A DNA stretch of 44,658 nucleotides from a virus, in IMG/VR virus record IMGVR_UViG_3300009436_000037, positions 1 through 44,658 of that record, one strand, 5' to 3'. The stretch's first letter is position 1, and every line of letters starts with the position of its first letter. Made by a program: the position numbers and the translations under genes. Below the pieces are notes generated by a model that saw only the letters and a list, made by a program, of their open reading frames with translations, was not told the origin of the DNA and searched no databases. Of the stretch, positions 19,145-27,766 are shown piece after piece.

Positions 19145-21082
19145 TTATCTTAGTATATCTGCTTCAAATACGTAATTAGATGGGTCCATACATACAACTT
19201 CAATATAAGGAGTTGTTGTAATCAACCTTGAAGGGTCGATATTAGCAACTGCTTGCGTGAAACCTGTAGAAGTACCTGTCCAAATTTTTATATTGTTTCC
19301 GTTAATGTCTATATTATCTAATGCAACTCTAAAGATCTGGCCTTTCGCCCATCCGTTAGTAGAATCATCAATGTATATATTTAGATTTCCGTTGAATACC
19401 CCAGAGTCTGTAATATTCTTTAGACTTAATCTATTAGAGAAGGGTACTAACTTAGACCAAACACCATACTGATTAGCATTGGTTGGGTCGTATAAGTTAT
19501 TTGTAGTTAATTGACTAACCACAGTCGATGAACCTAAGTCCCATCTAAATACGTCAGCAATAACATATCCGTCAACGATATTGTTTACTTTAATTTTACC
19601 GGCTATTGATTTATCAACCGTAGTTCCCTTTCCTGCAAATATTACATCTGTATTATATTGTAATTCTACTGGAATTGTACCATCTATTAATTGATTAATT
19701 TTACCATGTGCATTATTTACAAGATCTAACAAAGAGCTTGAATCCTGTAACTGCAACGAAGACGCTGTAAAGTCATCTTCTAATTCTTTTATTCTAGCTT
19801 CTAGAGCAGCTGCTTTTGCAGTACCTAGAATTATATTCTCTAAACTATCTAATCTATCAGTAACTTTACCATACCTATTATTAGTTTGTAATAATAAATC
19901 TGTTGCATTTTCTAGGGCTGTAGTCGTATCCATAAAAAGGTCCATCGAGAAAGTAGTAAAGTCATTTACACTTGTCTCAACACCTACATTATCTAGAGAT
20001 GAATTAAATTTAAGATTTAATTTTAATGAATAAGCATTACCATTAAGACCGGTAACTTCATTAGGCTTAAACTTAATTTGTTCATGTATTTTTGTACCAG
20101 GTCCATAAGCATCTTGAATATCATCTAAGATTAAGATACCATAAAGGTTGGTAGATCTGTTTGCTGGAATTGACTGGCTATATAAATCATAGTAAACTAG
20201 AACGGCATTAAATCTAAATTGTTGTCCAGTCTTTGCAAAGTCTAATAAAGACTTTACATCAGGGTTATTCTGAATTCCTGCATAAGAGGTTGAGTCCCAA
20301 TCAATACCTACTGAATTTGTACCATTGGTCTGAATATCGTAAAACCCTCCATCTTGTGAAGACCAGTCATCTACAACCGGTGCTAAGTTAATGTTTGGAT
20401 CTGGGTGTGTTTGGCCCTCTCTACCTTCGATATTCTGATTATTTGAATCTAAATAAAGTTTTGAATTTGTCGTATTATAGTCGTATGGTCTAAATAAAAC
20501 CAACGGAGTATTACCGACAGACGTAGGTACATTAATGTAGACTTCGTGATATGTATTACCTTGGTAAGCCACATCATTCTCTGCATCGATACTACCTAAA
20601 TACTTAACTACTCTATCGTAGTTTGAACCTCCTAGAATTGCATTATCGTTCTCTGCATACGCACCATTACTAGATTCGTTAGAATCTGTAGGTCTAAAAT
20701 CCATCGCGCCAAGAGCAGACATCCATTTAAAGAAAATCTTCTCAGCGTCAGATGCTAAAATAATTGGATCGTAGTCATCGTCCTGAAGTAGAAGCTCTTC
20801 CATGTTTAAGGCATAGTTCTGGAAAGTCTGTGCCCAATCTACATTGGGTTGTCCAGCTACATAAGCCTGTCCGGATGCTTGCTTTAAATTTAATTCAAAG
20901 TCAATAGTATTAGAGCCGTACACAGAGTCTGTAAAATCTGGTAAGTCTAGTAAAGCGTATTTACTAAACTCAAAGTTCAGATCAGAACTGTTAAATGCCC
21001 TAGTCATATCTCTTGCTGAAGAAGCAAAAGCATACATCGTGCCACCTTGTGGCTGTGGTATTCTAACTAAAGGAGTTGCCAT
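19145..21082 (-). CDS. Baseplate-peripheral or fibre structural protein (645 aa), unrecognised
   Basis: Residues ~1-390 are mixed alpha/beta with many Asp/Asn/Tyr, including a distinct N-terminus (MATPLVRIPQPQGGTMYAF). A coiled-coil segment lies around residues 395-450 (TDRLDSLENIILGTAKAAAL, then ARIKELEDDF), and a beta-rich domain forms the C-terminal ~180 residues. Globular head, coiled coil and beta knob suggest a trimeric or dimeric tail appendage. It is packed tightly between a short fibre-like gene and the 1241-aa gene, with gaps of 24 and 1 nt, and is surely expressed with them. No enzymatic motif is seen. Confidence 0.65.
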   Translation of the reverse strand: MATPLVRIPQPQGGTMYAFASSARDMTRAFNSSDLNFEFSKYALLDLPDFTDSVYGSNTIDFELNLKQASGQAYVAGQPNVDWAQTFQNYALNMEELLLQDDDYDPIILASDAEKIFFKWMSALGAMDFRPTDSNESSNGAYAENDNAILGGSNYDRVVKYLGSIDAENDVAYQGNTYHEVYINVPTSVGNTPLVLFRPYDYNTTNSKLYLDSNNQNIEGREGQTHPDPNINLAPVVDDWSSQDGGFYDIQTNGTNSVGIDWDSTSYAGIQNNPDVKSLLDFAKTGQQFRFNAVLVYYDLYSQSIPANRSTNLYGILILDDIQDAYGPGTKIHEQIKFKPNEVTGLNGNAYSLKLNLKFNSSLDNVGVETSVNDFTTFSMDLFMDTTTALENATDLLLQTNNRYGKVTDRLDSLENIILGTAKAAALEARIKELEDDFTASSLQLQDSSSLLDLVNNAHGKINQLIDGTIPVELQYNTDVIFAGKGTTVDKSIAGKIKVNNIVDGYVIADVFRWDLGSSTVVSQLTTNNLYDPTNANQYGVWSKLVPFSNRLSLKNITDSGVFNGNLNIYIDDSTNGWAKGQIFRVALDNIDINGNNIKIWTGTSTGFTQAVANIDPSRLITTTPYIEVVCMDPSNYVFEADILR

Positions 21083-21106
21083 CTATTAGGTTTCAGTTTA
21101 ATTAAT

Positions 21107-21667
21107 TTAAGATATAGTACAAGCGTATGTGCTAATAATATACCATTTGTTTTCAAAACATCTTAACGTTATTGTTGAGTTTAAGTTATCTAATGCTATT
21201 GAAGTTGCACCTAAAGCTGCATTCAAAGATGTTACTGCAGTACTTGCTGCAGCAGCATTAATTAGAGTCACTTCTGTTCCATCAATTGCTGTTGGAAGAT
21301 CAAACGAACTGTTAATGAAGTATGAACCTTTTGTAATTTCAGACGGGTTGTTCGTTGCTGTAGGAGCTGAAGCAGTTCCAACAACACCGGCCTTGACAAT
21401 TCTGCCACCGAATGAAACATTGTTACTAAACGTAGAGTCTGTACTAACAGTTAAACCTGCTGTACCTACTACTAAAAGATTCGTACCATCACTAACTGTT
21501 AAGCTCGCCGTTACTGCGCTAGTTAATCCAGATAACGTTGAAGTTGTTGGATTAATTAAAGCAATTACTGAAGCTAACTCGTCGTTTAACAACTCAAAGT
21601 TACTGTTAATAGTTGGTCTTGAAGACGATACCGAGTCGGTACCTAAAATTTCTGTAATGTTTGCCAT
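21107..21667 (-). CDS. Short fibre-like protein with shared docking N-terminus
   Basis: This 186-aa protein starts NITEILGTDS and continues with INSNFELLNDEL. That aligns by eye with INIQEIL and INYNFDQL at the start of the 779-aa collagen-like protein, so both may dock on the same virion site. Residues ~35-100 are Thr/Ser/Val-rich short strands typical of trimeric beta fibres (LTVSDGTNLLVVGTAGLTV). The C-terminal ~60 residues (TLRCFENKWYIISTYACTIS) resemble the small closing domain found at the ends of many phage fibre proteins. It is six nt downstream of the gp7-like gene. A short tail fibre or a collar protein are both plausible. Confidence 0.6.
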   Translation of the reverse strand: MANITEILGTDSVSSSRPTINSNFELLNDELASVIALINPTTSTLSGLTSAVTASLTVSDGTNLLVVGTAGLTVSTDSTFSNNVSFGGRIVKAGVVGTASAPTATNNPSEITKGSYFINSSFDLPTAIDGTEVTLINAAAASTAVTSLNAALGATSIALDNLNSTITLRCFENKWYIISTYACTIS

Positions 21668-21673
21668 TTTAGT

Positions 21674-24424
21674 TTATTTTACTTTTATCATATTACGTCT
21701 TATGACGTTTTTGTTGTTATATGTATCTTCCGCTTCCAGCTCAATAGAGTAGTCGCCCGGCTCCTTGAAAATGTACGTTAGCCACATATTATTATAGTAT
21801 ATATCATTGATTTCTGGGTTACTTAAATTAGTAATAGTCCATTTTGCATTTTTAGCTCCAGGAAACTTAGAAATATCAGTTGATATAGTTACATGAGTAG
21901 ATCGATCTACTGTCGCATGGTGTTTAAACACTTTCGTGTCGTCCCATGTTGGGTTGTAAGATTTATGGTGGATAAATCCACTAACTTGTGCGTTTGAAGC
22001 ATTACTTGCCTTAACAATCTCTACACTTTCAAAGTCATAAGTTCTAGAATATTCTTGACCTACACATAATATATGATGCATATAATCGTATATAAGTCCA
22101 CCGTCATTAAAATCCTCAAATATAGGATTAAAATTAAATTTATTTATTATTGGATCAGTACTTGTCTCAAGATCTGCGACGACGGCTTGCCATCCTGCAA
22201 AATCTGCAGCATTAACCGGAGTTGGAGTAGTAATAGTATGTTCTCCAAAAGAAGTAACACCTGTTACAGGATCTTTATATACAATTCTTAAAAGATCCCC
22301 ATATTCAATCCAGTCAATCTTAAAAGATGCCGCTAAATCCGGACCAACTCTCATTGCATCCCACCATAAGTGGCTTGTATCTTTCCATCTAAAAGTAGAC
22401 TCATCATAAGTATAAGGTCCAGTAGTTTCTGAATATCCAGTATCTGAATAAACATCTGAATATCTTCTTACAGTAGAGAATCTAACTCCTTGTTCAGCGT
22501 CATGTATATAGTTTGATCTATCTAACGTTAAATACATTGTTGCAATATTATCCTCGACTTTAGTTTGGTTGTCCTGAGGGAATCCCCAGTAACCGCCAGA
22601 CTTATTCCACTCTATCTTTTTAGAATCCCAAGTAAATGGTTTATCGTCTTGGTCTATATCTAACCATTTATAGACACCATACAATTCTAGATCTTTTAAT
22701 TTAACCTCAAATAAGTCTTTTGTTTTATAGAAAGACATGTGACCAAATAAGTCGTATGTTCTCATTTCTACAGTATATGAACCTACATAAGGTAAATTAA
22801 GTGCTATTTGTTTATAGTCATCGATAGCACCTCTGTATTCTTGGTGTAAATCATTTGGTCCATCAATTAACCATTCAATTTCGTAAACCCATTTCTTCCA
22901 CCAGTTATCCCAAGTTACTTTTAAGTTTGCATTTGCATCTATGGCATCGTCCCATATAAAATTAGCTTCATCCCATACATCATCAAAAGAAGGTACACCA
23001 TCTAAAATAACTGGACATCCAATTGGAATGTCTTCATTATACGAATGTAATTCTCTGTCGTGATACGTTTCGTAAAACTTTCTGTATAAATCTTTCATCT
23101 CAGTTCTTTGAGCCTCTGTTAGAGTACTCTCACCTCCTGGTTGAAGATTTAGGAATGTGTTATAGTTATTAGAACTATCATTTTGGTCTAGGGTAGCCTT
23201 TAATACATTTGAAGTATCTTCAATGAAAAGATCTCTATCATTAGGAAACACTTCATATTTAATTTTATGTCCTTCTGTAAAGAATCCAATTGGGTTTTGG
23301 ATTTTCCACATATTTACATTTCTGTTTGTAAAGTAATCGCCCTCACCAGTAATATCTATAATCTTAGCTTCAAGTGGTAGATAATCTGTTTGTAATCTAT
23401 TCTTTAAACCATATAGCTTAATGATAACCTCATCAGGAGTATAATCAAATACTTCATCAACGTTTGCAATATCCCAATAGTCAAAAGTTCCATTAGGCTC
23501 ATTTAATCTATAGACTAAAGAAAATCTACTAGTCTTCTTTTTTGTTGAAGAAGGTACTTTAAACTTTAATCTCTTTCTAGTCATCTCACCTCTTACAGAT
23601 GAGTTAGGCACTGGAATAGCGTGTAGCTTACCAAAGTTATTCTCTGATTTATCTACATTAATCCAATACTCTTTAAGTGTAATTTTATCATAACCAAAAT
23701 AATCTATCGCATTTAAGATAGCCTTATATGTACCGACAAAAGGTTTAATATTATGTAATTCTAATAAGAGTTCTTTTCTCTTTGCATTCATTAAGACCTG
23801 GTCAGGTGATTGCTCAGATATATCATGTGATTTGAATAACAAGAAATCTGAATCATCTAACGTTGCTCCTAGGTTAGCTAAAAGAACTTTTAATCTTTCA
23901 TCTTCACCTTCAACTTCACCATAAACTCTAACTCTAGCAACTACATCATTACCAGCTTTAACCTCTAATACTCTTTTATGAATACCTTCTCTCATAGAGT
24001 TAAGAGCAATATTAACTTGAATAGCAACATTAGTATTCTCAGTTAAAGTTTTAAGATAATCAGCATCTTGGCTAATGATATTTGAAAATAAACCTAAGTC
24101 TTTGTTTTGAGATTTTAACTCTTTAATAAACGGTTTACCGTCTGTTAAAGTATAACCATACATAATAATATCTTCAGACTCATCTACTTTAGTCGGCTCC
24201 CATTTAAAATCAAATGTAGTTATTGTACCATCTGGGGAAACTGGAGTATTAATAATAGAATCACCACTAGTGTCTATGGCCTCTTCTAAGATAAATAGGT
24301 TAACTGTTTCAAATAACTGAGTAGATACAATAGGTAAATAGATAGAACCTTCCCAGATGCCATCTACTTGCTCGAGCTGTAACTCATTTGTTGTTCCGTT
24401 AAAAAATCTTAAATTATTCCACAT
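21674..24424 (-). CDS. Baseplate wedge protein, gp7-like
   Basis: A 916-aa protein, near the size of T4 gp7 (1032 aa), placed two genes after gp6-like and gp25-like, as gp7 follows gp6 in T4-type maps. A helical segment at about 205-245 (NAKRKELLLELHNIKPFVGT, then a stretch ending FGYDKITLKEYW) is the kind of wedge-core feature I associate with this group. Two PKD/Ig-like domains follow (LPYVGSYTVEMRTYDLFGH near 560 and PGDYSIELEAEDTYNNKN near the C-terminus), together with many Trp-Asp pairs. In the virion gp7 clamps the gp6 dimer with gp53 and contacts the peripheral baseplate. The added PKD-like modules are not part of T4 gp7 as I know it. The call rests on size, order and weak motif likeness. 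Confidence 0.55.
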   Translation of the reverse strand: MWNNLRFFNGTTNELQLEQVDGIWEGSIYLPIVSTQLFETVNLFILEEAIDTSGDSIINTPVSPDGTITTFDFKWEPTKVDESEDIIMYGYTLTDGKPFIKELKSQNKDLGLFSNIISQDADYLKTLTENTNVAIQVNIALNSMREGIHKRVLEVKAGNDVVARVRVYGEVEGEDERLKVLLANLGATLDDSDFLLFKSHDISEQSPDQVLMNAKRKELLLELHNIKPFVGTYKAILNAIDYFGYDKITLKEYWINVDKSENNFGKLHAIPVPNSSVRGEMTRKRLKFKVPSSTKKKTSRFSLVYRLNEPNGTFDYWDIANVDEVFDYTPDEVIIKLYGLKNRLQTDYLPLEAKIIDITGEGDYFTNRNVNMWKIQNPIGFFTEGHKIKYEVFPNDRDLFIEDTSNVLKATLDQNDSSNNYNTFLNLQPGGESTLTEAQRTEMKDLYRKFYETYHDRELHSYNEDIPIGCPVILDGVPSFDDVWDEANFIWDDAIDANANLKVTWDNWWKKWVYEIEWLIDGPNDLHQEYRGAIDDYKQIALNLPYVGSYTVEMRTYDLFGHMSFYKTKDLFEVKLKDLELYGVYKWLDIDQDDKPFTWDSKKIEWNKSGGYWGFPQDNQTKVEDNIATMYLTLDRSNYIHDAEQGVRFSTVRRYSDVYSDTGYSETTGPYTYDESTFRWKDTSHLWWDAMRVGPDLAASFKIDWIEYGDLLRIVYKDPVTGVTSFGEHTITTPTPVNAADFAGWQAVVADLETSTDPIINKFNFNPIFEDFNDGGLIYDYMHHILCVGQEYSRTYDFESVEIVKASNASNAQVSGFIHHKSYNPTWDDTKVFKHHATVDRSTHVTISTDISKFPGAKNAKWTITNLSNPEINDIYYNNMWLTYIFKEPGDYSIELEAEDTYNNKNVIRRNMIKVK

Positions 24425-24426
24425 AA

Positions 24427-24699
24427 TTATCTAATATACTTATCATCTTTTTTAACCGTATAATTCTTGTAACCTTTTAGAAATCTATTACCGTTTAATA
24501 TATTTAAAAGATAATCATTTAAGAAAGAAATAAAATCGTTAAGTGTTGTATTTCTTTGAATGTGCTTAGAAATCATTCTTTGGAATAAACCAATCTCTTG
24601 ATAATCCGCACCGACATTTAGCCTAGAATCTTTTCTAGTTCTGGCCGCCTTGTAAAGGCTATTTCTTTTATATGCTAATAGATCTTTATATAATGACAT
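24427..24699 (-). CDS. Small basic protein between gp6-like and gp7-like genes
   Basis: A 90-aa basic, mostly helical protein (MSLYKDLLAYKRNSLYKAAR; later FISFLNDYLLNILNGNRFL). I recognise no family. Its ATG overlaps the stop of the gp6-like gene as TAATG, and it ends 2 nt before the gp7-like start. It is thus translationally coupled within the wedge operon, and its product probably acts in baseplate wedge assembly as a small component or chaperone. That role is inferred from position only. Confidence 0.65.
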   Translation of the reverse strand: MSLYKDLLAYKRNSLYKAARTRKDSRLNVGADYQEIGLFQRMISKHIQRNTTLNDFISFLNDYLLNILNGNRFLKGYKNYTVKKDDKYIR

Positions 24700-26528
24700 T
24701 ATTTCAAGGCTTTTCTGTTTCCAGCCTGTACTCTAGTGTATATCGTCCTAGGCACTGGCGTTGGGTCGAAGTTAACAGACAGAGCTGCTTCTGCATTAAT
24801 TAGAGCTTTATCAACAATCTCGTCACCATCACGATCTTGCCATCCGCCTCTAAAGACTGCAACTTCCTCTTTCTCCATAATTATATCACCCCACTGGTCT
24901 AAGCCAGCAACAGTGTACGGTATTACTGTAGTTTCATCAACGTCAACGACCCTGACTTCTTCTACTTTTTTGAAAAAGATATATTTTTGCTTACCGTTAC
25001 CTATGTCTTCTAAGACTACTGGCTCTTGTGGTTGAACGGTTGTTGTAACCGACTCGAAGTAACCTAGTCTTCTAGCTGTTTCTTCAGTTTCTGAAATAAA
25101 CCTAACGTTAACAGCATCAATACCTTCTATTTCCTCTAGAATATAGACAATATCAGATTTAGGCAGCTTATCTCTTCTTGTTACATTTAACATGTAATCA
25201 CTTACCTTTGCTCTGACATCATTAAAAATCTCTTCTTTGTTAAACCCTGAAAAATATCTAATATTAATATCCATACTATATTTTCTAACCTGAGGTTTTA
25301 CAAATACAACTTCAGTCGTAACCATTTGCTGGCCACTATCCTGAATTACTTGTCCCATTTTATCATATTCATTTTGGTCAAAGAACATTTCATTCTCTGG
25401 GATAGAGAAGTAATCTTGACCTGAAATTAATTTCTTTTTTACATCCGGAATCGCAAAAATATAGATAACGTTATCATCATCTAAGTATTCATCCGAAGTA
25501 GTATTGTAAGCATCTATGTACGAGAATAATCCATATCTTGATAAGAAGTATTCGTAATTATCTGGAGTCGCTAAAACAAAAGATTTTGAAGCAAGAGGTG
25601 TCATGATTTTTGTAAAGTCAGTAGACTCTCTTTCTGCTCCCATTTTTGGAGATGAAGTACATGTAATATCTAAGAACTCATTTAGGTCATGTTCGCCTCC
25701 TAAAGAATCAGTTCCCTCTGCATCCCATTTAAAAGTAATATCTCTACCATCATCAATGTTACCCATTGCACCATCATGGTTTACATATTCTACTTCAATA
25801 GTAGATCCTAGCGGCGGTATTGCACCAAATGCATCATTACCAAAATAAACATCAATACCTCCGGAGATACCTGTTTTTAATAAATAACCTTTTTCTTTAT
25901 TTAATAAGTCATATAATGAAACATGTTTAGTCCATTTTTCACCGTTTACAGAAACACTAACTTTAGAGTGATCTGATAATTTCTTTGTTTGTACATTAAA
26001 AGATTGTAGCTTTTCACCAGTACCAGTTAATGTTTGTCTTTCATATTTACCTTGAATAATACCACACTTAACCATGTTCATAGAAGATTTTTCTAATCGG
26101 TATCTATCGTTTGAAGATAATAAAGTATAAGTTAAATTATTTAATTCACATTTTAACTCAGCTCTTGCATCTATATTTAATCCAGTACCTGCAATCTTAC
26201 CTAGGTCAGCTCCTGGCTTCCATCTAAATTGAATCTCACCAGTTGAAGCAAAACCTCTTGTTGCATCGTGGCCTGTTAGCCTCGACATACCATATATAGA
26301 TTCTGCTTGTTGCGCAGTATATATGTTTTGTTCAACCACAGCATCCTCAATATAAAACATGATAAGTTCATATAGCTCTGAGAATACAGAAATAATTTGA
26401 GCAAAAGGAGAAGCTTCTGTAAAAAGAGTATTAGCCCTTTTGTAAACTCTACTTATGTAGGTTCTTGTATCAGCTTTAATTGCTGCTGCGTTATTTCTAA
26501 CTGTCTCTAAAAATTTTAGTTGTGCCAT
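24699..26528 (-). CDS. Baseplate wedge protein, gp6-like (baseplate J family)
   Basis: This 609-aa protein matches T4 gp6 (660 aa) in size and organisation. It has a helical N-terminus with SPFAQIISVFSELYELIMFY, a middle beta region, and a C-terminal section typical of J-like wedge proteins. There a VRKYSMDINIRYFSGFN strand precedes FNDVRAKVSDYMLNVTRRDK, then IVYILEEIEGIDAVNVRF. gp6 forms the inner ring of the contractile baseplate with gp7 and gp53. The gene sits directly after gp25-like, a pairing conserved across contractile tails. A beta domain of ~80 residues follows the J-like part at the C-terminus (PQEPVVLEDIGNGKQKYIFF onward). Confidence 0.8.
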   Translation of the reverse strand: MAQLKFLETVRNNAAAIKADTRTYISRVYKRANTLFTEASPFAQIISVFSELYELIMFYIEDAVVEQNIYTAQQAESIYGMSRLTGHDATRGFASTGEIQFRWKPGADLGKIAGTGLNIDARAELKCELNNLTYTLLSSNDRYRLEKSSMNMVKCGIIQGKYERQTLTGTGEKLQSFNVQTKKLSDHSKVSVSVNGEKWTKHVSLYDLLNKEKGYLLKTGISGGIDVYFGNDAFGAIPPLGSTIEVEYVNHDGAMGNIDDGRDITFKWDAEGTDSLGGEHDLNEFLDITCTSSPKMGAERESTDFTKIMTPLASKSFVLATPDNYEYFLSRYGLFSYIDAYNTTSDEYLDDDNVIYIFAIPDVKKKLISGQDYFSIPENEMFFDQNEYDKMGQVIQDSGQQMVTTEVVFVKPQVRKYSMDINIRYFSGFNKEEIFNDVRAKVSDYMLNVTRRDKLPKSDIVYILEEIEGIDAVNVRFISETEETARRLGYFESVTTTVQPQEPVVLEDIGNGKQKYIFFKKVEEVRVVDVDETTVIPYTVAGLDQWGDIIMEKEEVAVFRGGWQDRDGDEIVDKALINAEAALSVNFDPTPVPRTIYTRVQAGNRKALK

Positions 26529-26544
26529 TTATTATTTATCTCTT

Positions 26545-26901
26545 TTATCTTAGGTTTATTTGTACTAGATATTTACTGTCGATTGTAATATCAATATAAG
26601 CAATATCTCTCACAGTACCTTTAAAGAATTTTACATTAGTTGCAACCCTATATTTTGTAGCAAGTGGGCAATAAGTTCTTATTTGATTTGTAATTTCTTG
26701 TTTAATATTAAACTCATTTTGATTTAATGAGTAAACTAAATCCTCAAGATTACAACCAAACCCTGGAGAACCCAAGACTTCGGTTTTTCTAGTAAACAAG
26801 GTGGTTTCAATTTGAGTAATTAACTGCTCGATCTCACCGTTATTTTGTAACTGCGTCGCGTTGTAATTTGGGTCACCTATGTATTTAATATAAAATTCCA
26901 T
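26545..26901 (-). CDS. 25: Baseplate wedge protein gp25 family
   Basis: A 118-aa protein matching the GPW/gp25 family in length (T4 gp25 is 132 aa) and motifs. An N-terminal IEQLITQIETTLFTRKTEVL segment is followed by the characteristic PGFGCNLEDLVYSLN and IKQEITNQIRTYCPLATKY, then a closing strand pair. In contractile tails gp25 links the wedges to the first sheath ring and is required for sheath polymerisation. It is followed 16 nt later by gp6-like, the standard order. This is the clearest marker that the phage has a contractile tail. Confidence 0.88.
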   Translation of the reverse strand: MEFYIKYIGDPNYNATQLQNNGEIEQLITQIETTLFTRKTEVLGSPGFGCNLEDLVYSLNQNEFNIKQEITNQIRTYCPLATKYRVATNVKFFKGTVRDIAYIDITIDSKYLVQINLR

Positions 26902-26921
26902 TTATATATGTATTCGGCTTA

Positions 26922-27764
26922 TTATGAGTGGAACATATAGTCCACACCTTCGTCGCCCTTAATTTCCTCTACTATCGACTCTAACTCGGTGTCTCCCATG
27001 TCTTTAATAGCATCATAATCAAATTCTACATTACCTGGTAATGCAAACTTAAATATACCTAATTTAGCACCTAAAGATTGCTTTATCTTTGCAGAGCAAT
27101 ATCTAAAGAAAATCTCATCTGAATAAAGTGCACAATCAGATATAGTTTCGTATACCTGTAGTATACAATCTCCTTTCGGAGTGTCTCCCATTATTTTCAG
27201 CTTACCATTTAGTCTAGCATACTGAAAGCTAATAGGGTTTTCTAAAATCTGTCTTGACATATCTGCCAATGACGCATTTAGTACATAATATTGTAATTCT
27301 TCGGCTGCTTCTGCTGGACCAGATCCATCATACATACCTCTAAATAACATTTTGTCTAGCGAAAAATCACCACCACCTTGAAATCTAACATCCATACCTT
27401 GACCTGTTCCATTAAAGCCAGAAGCTAAATCATGTACTCCAAAAACTGAATAGACTGCGCCTCCACCATCAGCGTTAGCTCCCGGTAGGTTTAAACATCT
27501 ATGCTTTTTAAAATAATCGGATTCAAAAACATTTTTAGGAACAACATAATAGTTTTCTAATACAGAATCTTCATATTGCTTATAGAACCATTTTTTAGCT
27601 CTCTTAATAATGTTCATGATTTCTCTTTGCGGTAAATTAACTGGAACCATACAAGCACCTGTTAAATCATCCCCAAGCTCTGCTAAAAACTCATTTTGGC
27701 AGTTTTGCCCAAAATCTCTTTCAGTGCCTAAGTTAGTATTGTTACCTTCTCTAATTTCGCTCAT
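26922..27764 (-). CDS. Neck or head-tail connector-type virion protein, candidate
   Basis: A 280-aa protein. It has an N-terminal FLAELGDD and VNLPQREIMNIIKRAKKWFY helix, typical of connector or neck proteins that begin with a short helical bundle. A beta region with glycine-rich insertions follows, then IFFRYCSAKIKQSLGAKLG with LPGNVEFDYDAIKDMGDTEL near the C-terminus. The last part resembles T4-type neck-associated proteins as I recall them, but I cannot assign gp13 or gp14. It follows the amidoligase-like gene by 2 nt and precedes gp25-like by 20 nt. Confidence 0.5.
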   Translation of the reverse strand: MSEIREGNNTNLGTERDFGQNCQNEFLAELGDDLTGACMVPVNLPQREIMNIIKRAKKWFYKQYEDSVLENYYVVPKNVFESDYFKKHRCLNLPGANADGGGAVYSVFGVHDLASGFNGTGQGMDVRFQGGGDFSLDKMLFRGMYDGSGPAEAAEELQYYVLNASLADMSRQILENPISFQYARLNGKLKIMGDTPKGDCILQVYETISDCALYSDEIFFRYCSAKIKQSLGAKLGIFKFALPGNVEFDYDAIKDMGDTELESIVEEIKGDEGVDYMFHS

Positions 27765-27766
27765 TC

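Noticed and set aside
21129-21752. 207-codon open frame on the plus strand opposite the short fibre-like gene
   Set aside because: The product is low-complexity Val/Ala/Leu sequence mirroring Thr/Ser/Asn codons of the real gene. There is no leader or promoter, and the opposing frame has recognisable fibre features.
21798-21805. GATATATA match inside the gp7-like gene
   Set aside because: It encodes the in-frame DIYY residues and is ~130 nt from the next start; kept out of the promoter list as a likely chance match.
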